Below are positions 31,127 through 37,150 of a stretch of 37,150 nucleotides of DNA, one piece after another (the first letter of the stretch is position 1; every line of letters begins with the position of its first letter). Position numbers and translations under genes: made by a program. This DNA comes from Hyphomicrobiales bacterium (GTDB lineage: Bacteria; Pseudomonadota; Alphaproteobacteria; Rhizobiales; Rhizobiaceae), in NCBI GenBank assembly GCA_900471605.1, contig UCEY01000066.1:1-37150 (forward strand), in the 5' to 3' direction. The notes below the pieces were generated by a model. The model did not search any database. It saw only the letters and a program-made list of their open reading frames with translations, and was not told the DNA's origin.

Positions 31127-32155
31127 TCATGCCTCCGGGCTGGAGCGAATTGCTGCGGACATCGACATTTCTAAAAGGCGCGCCGATCCGAGTATTTCGA
31201 GATATTGCGCAGCTACGGACGCATATTGCTGTTCTTTATCCTCCTTCGGACGCCGGCACCGGCGCTCCGGAGGCCAACGCAAAGGCGATCCGCGATATTG
31301 GCGAGGCGTCATGCCAGTCACCTTGCGGAAGGTGCGGGCAAAGTTGGCCTGCGATCCGAAACCGGTGTCGAGGGCGATTTCGGCTATCGTCGAATCTCTG
31401 GAAACAAGCATACTCTGGGCCGCCCGGATGCGGTGTTCGATCACGTAGCGGTGCGGCGGAAGTCCCGTCGTTTCGTGGAACAGGCGCGAAAAATGAAAAG
31501 GACTGAGGCAGGCTTCGCGCGCCAGATCCTCCAACGCTATCTCGTCCCCGAGCTTCGCCTCGATGAAATCGAGCACCCGTTTGAGCCGCCTCGGATCGAG
31601 CGCTGGCGCCCGTGTCGACGGCCGCCAGCGGTCGACGGTATAATTGCCGATAAGATGCGCCGCGAGGGTGGTCCGCAGTCCGTCCGCGAAGATACGGTCG
31701 GCGGGCATGGCATCACGGCCGAGAAGACTGTGCAGGCTCGTACCGATCTGCGCCAAGGTCGGATCGCTGAAACCACCCGCATAGGCCAGCCGGCACTTGT
31801 CCGGGTCGATCCCATAGTCGGCAAGCGCGCTTTCATCGAGCAGCCTGGCCGGCAGGAAAATGAGAAGGCATTCGACTGTGCCGTCCAGCTCGAGCAGCGT
31901 CTCATGCGTGCCGGCCGGCACCAGCCAGCTCGTCCCAGCTCGCGCCATGCCTTCTTGCAACTGCCCGTCGCCCCTGCGCCGCACATTCGCCCGACCCGAA
32001 AGGATGTAGACGAGTTCGGTGCATTCCGGCCTCACGCAATTCTGGCTACCGGGTCCGATATGCCTGTGCTCGACGCGTAACGCGTCCCATTCGGCCGCAT
32101 CGCCGACGAGCGTGCTGAGATGATATTTCCGATCCCCGTGAGTGAGCAGCGGCAT
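31127..32155 (-). CDS. AraC family transcriptional regulator
   Basis: 342-residue regulator. An N-terminal cupin-like sensor covers about residues 1-105 (CTELVYILSGRANV... SWLVPAGTHETLLELDG). The C-terminal double helix-turn-helix at 191-288 includes LEDLAREACLSPFHFSRLFHETTGLPPHRYV and the AraC signature IAEIALDTGFGSQANFARTFRKVTGMTPRQYR. A 50-residue basic tail follows. ATG 32155 begins the conserved part; the frame extends 17 codons more. It is immediately upstream of the beta-propeller gene on the same strand and probably controls that gene set together with the hydrolase. The 311-base region between it and the next gene holds both promoters and a CCGCC-GGA-GGCGG hairpin near 32404. Confidence 0.9.
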   Translation of the reverse strand: MPLLTHGDRKYHLSTLVGDAAEWDALRVEHRHIGPGSQNCVRPECTELVYILSGRANVRRRGDGQLQEGMARAGTSWLVPAGTHETLLELDGTVECLLIFLPARLLDESALADYGIDPDKCRLAYAGGFSDPTLAQIGTSLHSLLGRDAMPADRIFADGLRTTLAAHLIGNYTVDRWRPSTRAPALDPRRLKRVLDFIEAKLGDEIALEDLAREACLSPFHFSRLFHETTGLPPHRYVIEHRIRAAQSMLVSRDSTIAEIALDTGFGSQANFARTFRKVTGMTPRQYRGSPLRWPPERRCRRPKEDKEQQYASVAAQYLEILGSARLLEMSMSAAIRSSPEA

Positions 32156-32466
32156 TTGGCAATCCCCGGCGTTGCAGTCCCGGCCGATCCCCCGAACCGC
32201 AGGCAAGCCGATATGGATCTCGGCCGCTTGGGCGGAGTTCCTTGAGGTTGCGGAGGCGGTTGGGTGCCGATTGGCAGGCTTTCAAGAGCAGGAGGATTGT
32301 TGCCCGACCAGCGCCGCTTGGCGAGTTAAATCCGGTTAAAGCCTGTCAGCGCGGGCGGGCGTTTCGGCAACCTGGCGTTTTCTCGCGCCCACGGTTTTGT
32401 TTCCGCCGGAGGCGGGCTACGTGCTATTGGTCCACAGGGGACGTCAACCGGGAATGGAGGGATGTG

Positions 32467-35325
32467 TTGAGCGATGTCGCGCCAGGGAATTCGCGGTCGT
32501 TCGCCTTTGGCCCGTTCCTGCTGCTTCCCGAACGCCAATTGCTGATGCGCGACGAGGCCCCTGTCCGCATCGGCGGGCGGGCGCTCGATATCCTGACCAT
32601 GCTGGTCGAGCGTCCGGGGGAGGTCGTCGGCAAGCGCGAGCTGATGTCCCGGGTCTGGCCCGGTACGATCGTCGAGGAAGGCAATCTCAAGGTCAACATG
32701 GCCGCGCTCAGGCGAGCGCTTGAGGAGGGATCGGATACGACGCAGTATATAGCCACGGTCGTTGGCCGCGGCTATCGTTTCACCGCCCCGGTCCAGTATT
32801 CCGGATCAAGCCCTCTCCCGCCCGATACGGAAGCGGTGCCGCCGCATAACCACAACCTTCCGACGGCCACCACCCGCATTATCGGACGGCAGGATGCCAT
32901 CAATGCGACGCTGAGGGAATTGCAGGACGCGCGGATCGTTTCGATCGTGGGAGCCGGCGGGATCGGCAAGACGACCGTCGCTCTCGCCGTCGCCCAGCAG
33001 ACCGTCGGATTGACCAGGGACGGGGTTTGGCTGGTCGACCTGTCCCCGCTCAAGGATCCGGCGCTCGTCCCCAATGCGATAGCCACCGCCATCGGCCTCG
33101 CCGCGCATTCTGCCAATATGCTGGCGGCTCTTGGCGGATTTCTGCGCGACCGGGAGATGCTGCTCGTGTTCGACAGTTGCGAGCATATCATCGAATCCGC
33201 CGCCGCAAGTATCGACCGGATCCTGACGGATGCACCCGGCATCAGAATTCTGGCCACCAGCCGCGAACCTCTTCGGGTAAAAGGCGAGCGGGTTCGCAGA
33301 TTGCCAGGGCTGGCGACGCCATCCGAAACAAGGGAGCTCAAGGCCGAAACCGCGCTGGCCTTTCCGGCTGTCCAGCTTTTCGTCGATCGGGCGACGGACA
33401 GGCTCGAATCCTTCAACTTCGGCGATGCCGATGCGCCGATCGTCGCAGAAATCTGCCGCAAGCTCGACGGGCTCGCACTTGCCATCGAATTGGCGGCCAC
33501 CCGCATCGATGCCTTCGGCATTGCCGAACTGCTCAAGCAGCTCGACGATCGTTTCCGGCTGCTGCAGGGGCACAGGGGCAGCATAGAAAGACATCGGACC
33601 CTCACCGCGACGATCGACTGGAGTTATGACCTTCTCTCCGACAGCGAGCGCACGATCATGCGCCGGCTGGCCATCTTTGCCGGCCTATTCAGCCTGGATT
33701 CCGCCTGCACCGTCGCCGCCGATACGCATATCGATCGCGCGCTGGTCATAGACGGCATCGCCAGCCTGGTCGCCAAGTCGCTGCTAGCGGCTGAAGTGCA
33801 GGACATGGAAGTGGAATATCGCATGCTCGATACCACCCGCAGCTATGCGCTCGAAAAACTGGCGGCGAACCACGAGCTCGGCCATGCCAGGCAGCGCCAC
33901 GCGGAATATTGCCTCGAACTCGTCGGACTGGCGAAAGCCGATGTGGATCGACTTTCGCGGATCGACTGGCTCGCCCGTTATGGACCGAAAACCGACGACA
34001 TCCGCGATGCAATGCGTTGGGCCTTCACCGGCTCGGCCACCGCGCTCGGCGTCAGGCTCACGGTGGCGGCCATTCCGTTCGGCAAGCAGGTGTCGCTGGT
34101 CGAGGAATGCCGGACGGCCGTCGAAAGGGCGCTCGACGACCGCTTTTGTGAACATCGCAGCATCCGCGATGACCTGATCCTCAATCTCACGCTTGGCGCG
34201 ACGCTTCTGCACACGCGCGGTCCCCTTCTCCAGGTGAAGGCGTCGTTGAGCAAGGCGTTGGAGATCGCAGAGGAGCTTGGCGACGCCGACCTGCAGCTGG
34301 AGTGCCTTCGGGGGCTTTCGGAATATGAGTTATGGACCGGCGACTCCCGCTCCGCCATGGCCGTTTCCGATCGCATCCGTGCCCTTGAAGGCAAGGGGCA
34401 GGAGGTGGCCGCGGGCGATGCCGACGCGCAGGCCGGTTCGGCACTGCACTGGCTCGGAGCGCTCGGAGCAGCTCGCTACCGGCTGGAGGGCATCCTGCAG
34501 AAGCCCTTCGTCGCGGGACAGCGCCCGGATGCGATGCGCTTCGAATTCGACCAGCGACTGATGGCCCGCGGCGCCCTTGCAACGGTGCTTTGGCTGCAGG
34601 GCTTCGCCGACCAGGCACTCGTTACCGCCCGCGAACAACTCGAAGACGCGGAGGCTTCGAACTACGCAGTGTCGCTGTGTTCCGCACTGCTGCACGGCTC
34701 GGCAATGATCGCGATGTATGTGCGGGATTACGCGGCCGCCCGGAACTTCATGGATCGCGGCATCGAACATGCCGGACGCCATGGACTGACGATCTGGAGG
34801 GCGATGGTGACCGGCGGCGGCGCCCGGCTCAACCTATATCTGGGCCAGCCGCTCGACCTGGCGCATCTTCGCCGCAACCTTGCCGAAGTACGCGAGGGCG
34901 GCTTCCGGCTGCGCTACCCCAACTACCTCACCAACTTTGGCGAGGCGCTCGCCCGGCAAGGCGACCTCGAGGGCGGTCTCGCCGCCATTGACGAGGCACT
35001 GGCTATCTGCAAGGACACGGGTCAGGTTGTCGGCATCCCCGAGATCCTGAGGATCAAGGGCAACGTCATCCGCTTCGAGTCTCCCGACCACTGGGAGAGA
35101 GCGATCGAGTGCTATCTGCAGTCGATCGAACTGGCGCGACGCGACCGCGCGCTGGGTTGGGAGCTGCGCTCCGCGATCAGCCTCGTGAAGCTCCGGCGCG
35201 AAAGAGGCGGCAGCAACGAGGCCGAGGACATGTTGGAGTCGACTTACGGGCGCTTCCAGGAAGGCTTTTCGACCGGCGATCTGACGCGCGCGCGCGCATT
35301 GATCGACACCCGGAGAGCCTTGTAG
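32467..35325 (+). CDS. Winged-helix/NTPase/TPR transcriptional regulator (952 aa)
   Basis: Large multi-domain regulator. Residues 12-107 are an OmpR-type DNA-binding winged helix (FAFGPFLLLPERQLLMRD... IGGRALDILTMLVERPGEVVGKREL... VARGYRF-like VVGRGYRFTAP). Residues 155-480 are a STAND-type NTPase with Walker A GAGGIGKTT (162-170), Walker B MLLVFDSCEH (231-240) and ILATSREPLRVKGE. The GxP motif is read as GLALAIELAATR, with alanine in place of the usual proline. The C-terminal 450 residues are alpha-helical TPR-like repeats, for example KASLSKALEIAEELGDADLQLECLRGLSEYE. TTG 32467 has GGAGG six bases upstream; GTG 32464 is next best. No response-regulator receiver is present. It converges on the MFS gene, 34 bases away. 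The signal is unknown. Confidence 0.9.
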   Translation: MSDVAPGNSRSFAFGPFLLLPERQLLMRDEAPVRIGGRALDILTMLVERPGEVVGKRELMSRVWPGTIVEEGNLKVNMAALRRALEEGSDTTQYIATVVGRGYRFTAPVQYSGSSPLPPDTEAVPPHNHNLPTATTRIIGRQDAINATLRELQDARIVSIVGAGGIGKTTVALAVAQQTVGLTRDGVWLVDLSPLKDPALVPNAIATAIGLAAHSANMLAALGGFLRDREMLLVFDSCEHIIESAAASIDRILTDAPGIRILATSREPLRVKGERVRRLPGLATPSETRELKAETALAFPAVQLFVDRATDRLESFNFGDADAPIVAEICRKLDGLALAIELAATRIDAFGIAELLKQLDDRFRLLQGHRGSIERHRTLTATIDWSYDLLSDSERTIMRRLAIFAGLFSLDSACTVAADTHIDRALVIDGIASLVAKSLLAAEVQDMEVEYRMLDTTRSYALEKLAANHELGHARQRHAEYCLELVGLAKADVDRLSRIDWLARYGPKTDDIRDAMRWAFTGSATALGVRLTVAAIPFGKQVSLVEECRTAVERALDDRFCEHRSIRDDLILNLTLGATLLHTRGPLLQVKASLSKALEIAEELGDADLQLECLRGLSEYELWTGDSRSAMAVSDRIRALEGKGQEVAAGDADAQAGSALHWLGALGAARYRLEGILQKPFVAGQRPDAMRFEFDQRLMARGALATVLWLQGFADQALVTAREQLEDAEASNYAVSLCSALLHGSAMIAMYVRDYAAARNFMDRGIEHAGRHGLTIWRAMVTGGGARLNLYLGQPLDLAHLRRNLAEVREGGFRLRYPNYLTNFGEALARQGDLEGGLAAIDEALAICKDTGQVVGIPEILRIKGNVIRFESPDHWERAIECYLQSIELARRDRALGWELRSAISLVKLRRERGGSNEAEDMLESTYGRFQEGFSTGDLTRARALIDTRRAL

Positions 35326-35359
35326 CTGCCGAACGCCTTCGCCGCTCCGTCCCTGGCAC

Positions 35360-36697
35360 TTATGGCTTAACCGCCCGCGATTTCAGGGCGACGAGGCCCA
35401 CCCGGATGGGCGGCCAGATGACGACGAAGGCCAGAAGAGCGGCAAACAGCCCGACCGATCCCATCGCCGGCTGAAGCGCGTTTCCGCCGCCGAATCCGTG
35501 TTCCGCCACCAGCGGCACGAGGGTCGGTCCCAGGCCGATCCCGATCAGTCCGATGAAGGTCAACGACAAGGCGATCGTCGTTGCACGCATCTCGCTCGGC
35601 ACACTTTCCTGCATCACGACATGACCGATGACGTAACCACCGATCGAACCGAACGCCCAGACGCCCAGCGCCAGGGCAGCCTGCTGCCCCGTGCCCGCGA
35701 AAAAGATCATGGAAGCTCCGGTTATCGTCAGCAGATAGCAGCCAAGCAACATTACGACTCGCGTCTCCACGCCCCATCGCCGCGCGAACCAATCGGAAAG
35801 CGCCCCGCCCGCCACAGCGGCGGTCGCCCCGCTGACGGAGACCGCAAGCGCGAGATAACTCCCCACCTCCATCGAGGTCATGCCGTAGCTACGCTGCAGC
35901 AGCGTCGGCATCCAGGCGAAAAGCCCGTTGTCGCCGATCGCGAGAACCCCTTTGACGAGGCAGACGCGCAAGACCGTTCCCCGGTCCGCCATCAGGCGCC
36001 GAAATACGTCCCAAAACCGAAGAAGGCCGGAACTGTTACGTCGCACCGGCTCGGGTATCGACATAAGAAAGGGCAGCAAGACGACGCCCGGGAGCCCGAC
36101 CAGCACCATCAGTTGGCGCCATGGCACCAGTTCCCCGATCAAGGGAGCATGGATAAGCCATCCGGCGTCGATCCAGCGGAGAAGCAGCCCGCCGATAAGG
36201 AGAGCGCCTCCGGCGCCGAACGTGGCTCCGAGCGAAAAAAGCCCGAGCGCTGTCCCACGGCGGCGCGGCGAGAAAAAATCGATGATCAGCGAAGATGCCG
36301 CCGGCACGAGCGCTGCCTCTCCCAGCCCCACGGCAATCCGGGCGCCAAAGAAGCTCCAGAAATCGGAGGCGAGCCCACAACCGATCGTGGCAGCCGACCA
36401 CAACAGCACACCGCCCGCGATGAGGTTCCGGCGGTTGACGGAATCCGCCAACCTTCCACAAGGAAGACCGGCAAGGGCGAAAATGATGGCAAAGCCGGCA
36501 CCCTGGAGCAGGCTGATTTCGATATCCGTCAGCTCGAGGTCATTCCTGATCGGATCGACGACGAGATTGATGATCAGCCGGTCGGTATAGGAGACCAGCA
36601 GGGCGATACACAGGACGGTCACGGCATACCACCCGACCGCCGGGGACAACGGCTGCCCCGAGGGCGGACTGCTGCAGGATACGGTTGAATCGATCAT
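35360..36697 (-). CDS. MFS transporter, spinster-like
   Basis: 445-residue major facilitator with 12 hydrophobic segments. It starts with a 20-residue polar cytoplasmic tail, then VGWYAVTVLCIALLVSYTDRLIINLVVDPIRNDLELTDIEISLLQG, the pattern of spinster/Spns-type members (YxDR after the first helix). CGRLADSVNRRNLI is the loop 2-3 motif A and RIAVGLGEAALVPAASSLIIDFFSPRRRGTALGLF follows as in that group. Substrates in bacteria are varied (aromatic acids, sugars or lipids). GGGAG lies about ten bases before ATG 36697. Its stop faces the stop of the large regulator, so they are convergent neighbours rather than an operon. Confidence 0.92.
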   Translation of the reverse strand: MIDSTVSCSSPPSGQPLSPAVGWYAVTVLCIALLVSYTDRLIINLVVDPIRNDLELTDIEISLLQGAGFAIIFALAGLPCGRLADSVNRRNLIAGGVLLWSAATIGCGLASDFWSFFGARIAVGLGEAALVPAASSLIIDFFSPRRRGTALGLFSLGATFGAGGALLIGGLLLRWIDAGWLIHAPLIGELVPWRQLMVLVGLPGVVLLPFLMSIPEPVRRNSSGLLRFWDVFRRLMADRGTVLRVCLVKGVLAIGDNGLFAWMPTLLQRSYGMTSMEVGSYLALAVSVSGATAAVAGGALSDWFARRWGVETRVVMLLGCYLLTITGASMIFFAGTGQQAALALGVWAFGSIGGYVIGHVVMQESVPSEMRATTIALSLTFIGLIGIGLGPTLVPLVAEHGFGGGNALQPAMGSVGLFAALLAFVVIWPPIRVGLVALKSRAVKP

Positions 36698-36926
36698 GGC
36701 CTAACGCTCCCAATCCTTGAGGCCATGAATGGAGCCGTAATGCTCCCATAGCACCTGATGGCTGATCGCCTATCTCACGTTGAGAATTTTCAGACGTAGA
36801 CATTTATAGCAAGAGAATGGACCGTGATGGAGCCGGATGAGATCAGACTACAGCAAGTCGGATCAAAAAAGAGCAATATCCGCGGTTCGGTGTATGAGCA
36901 CGTGGTTGGGGAGATGGTTTCGGTGA
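36698..36926. other. Intergenic region upstream of the MFS gene
   Basis: These 229 bases, joined to the trailer repeat, make a 452-base gene-free stretch to the window end. They are AT-richer than the coding DNA around them and should hold the promoter of the minus-strand MFS gene. No convincing -35/-10 pair, gene or RNA was recognised. Short frames on the minus strand here have no family features. Confidence 0.5.
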
Positions 36927-37144
36927 TGCGTTTGTTTTGGGCTTGTTTCGGGGTGTGATGCTGTTCTGGCTGCATCGAAAGCTGGTTTATGGACTGTGGC
37001 TTCGGGGTGGTGTTGGGTGACGGTTGCCGGCAGGGATGGGGCGGCTGGGTTGGGCCGGTCTGTGATCGGGCTAGAAACGACTTCGGCCTCCACTTGGGAG
37101 GCCGACAAAGTCTTGATAGTCTTGGAAATTTTTGGTTGCGGGGG
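36927..37144 (-). repeat. rrn-trailer repeat adjoining tRNA-fMet (copy R)
   Basis: Homologous to 12948-13156 in the same orientation. The two copies share stretches of identity separated by substitutions and small indels, so they are old copies. This copy runs directly into the CCA end of the tRNA-Met, so it is best read as the normal downstream flank (trailer) of an rRNA operon whose last gene is that tRNA. Confidence 0.75.
37083..37105 (-). terminator. Probable rrn terminator hairpin
   Basis: TCGGCCTCC (37083-37091) pairs perfectly with GGAGGCCGA (37097-37105) around the loop ACTTG. On the minus strand it lies 27 bases after the tRNA CCA end and is followed by GTCGTTTCTAG. The same stem in copy L has a different loop, which supports selection for the structure. 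Confidence 0.6.
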
Positions 37145-37150
37145 CAGGAT
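37133..37150 (-). tRNA. tRNA-fMet (CAT), 3' end only
   Basis: The last 18 bases, TGGTTGCGGGGGCAGGAT, are the reverse complement of a tRNA 3' end: CCA, the acceptor strand CCCCGCA with discriminator A, and the start of the T-arm (ATCCTGC). This matches the alphaproteobacterial initiator tRNA-Met, known to follow 5S rRNA in rrn operons. The rest of the gene, with the anticodon, is outside the window, so the identity rests on the acceptor and T-arm sequence. Confidence 0.75.

Noticed and set aside
36863..37108. Minus-strand frame beginning MSAS in trailer copy R, with a weakly similar frame at 12904-13122 in copy L
   Set aside because: The likeness comes from the shared trailer DNA. The two predicted peptides diverge without a protein-like pattern, and the start falls in the terminator hairpin.
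1..37150. CRISPR array, transposase, integrase or phage genes
   Set aside because: No regularly spaced repeats and no recombinase or phage-type protein was found on either strand.

Overview
The window is GC-rich chromosomal or megaplasmid DNA of a Rhizobiales alphaproteobacterium (Rhizobium/Agrobacterium/Ensifer-like). This rests on gene style: many small ABC-importer catabolic operons with 4-base ATGA/GTGA overlaps and LysR/AraC regulators beside them. It also rests on the extreme right edge, whose last 18 bases match the 3' end of an initiator tRNA-Met. In alphaproteobacteria that tRNA closes the rRNA operon (16S-Ile-Ala-23S-5S-fMet). The window therefore probably stops just inside an rrn operon on the minus strand. 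Species cannot be decided from the sequence alone.

Layout. (1) 152-5609, minus strand: a seven-gene catabolic operon (SDR, two family-3-type permeases, ATPase, periplasmic binding protein, RraA-family aldolase, second SDR). A LysR regulator diverges from it at 5827-6732. (2) 6784-12834, minus: biotin carrier (AccB type), biotin carboxylase (AccC type), a second carrier-like protein that has lost the biotin lysine, PxpB, PxpC, PxpA and a class I aminotransferase. The first five genes overlap stop-to-start. Together they look like a split relative of urea carboxylase joined to a 5-oxoprolinase (lactam or amide opening). (3) 12835-13270: a gene-free stretch holding a copy of the rrn trailer and a stub of the tRNA-fMet acceptor strand. 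(4) 13271-24052: a D-peptide locus: M19 dipeptidase (minus); Tat-exported oligopeptide binding protein, two permeases, two ATPases, S12 D-aminopeptidase and LysR regulator (plus); D-amino-acid transaminase and DmpA-type P1 peptidase (minus). (5) 24203-32155, minus: DoxX-like membrane protein, aldo/keto reductase, RibD-C/DHFR-like reductase, DHA1-type MFS exporter, 2TM protein, alpha/beta hydrolase, SMP-30-type beta-propeller, AraC regulator. (6) 32467-35325, plus: a 952-residue winged-helix/NTPase/TPR regulator. (7) 35360-36697, minus: a spinster-like MFS transporter. (8) 36698-37150: a non-coding stretch with the second trailer copy and the tRNA-fMet end.

How the genes may work together. Region 4 encodes import of oligopeptides, two unrelated D-aminopeptidases, a dipeptidase of a family that accepts D-residues, and a transaminase for freed D-amino acids. 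That is a nearly complete route for using D-amino-acid peptides such as cell-wall fragments. Region 2 next door would carboxylate and open a lactam (5-oxoproline or a relative) and transaminate the product. The most unusual points are the biotin-less carrier protein fixed between AccC and PxpB by double ATGA overlaps, and the solitary rrn trailer with a tRNA stub at 12948-13156.
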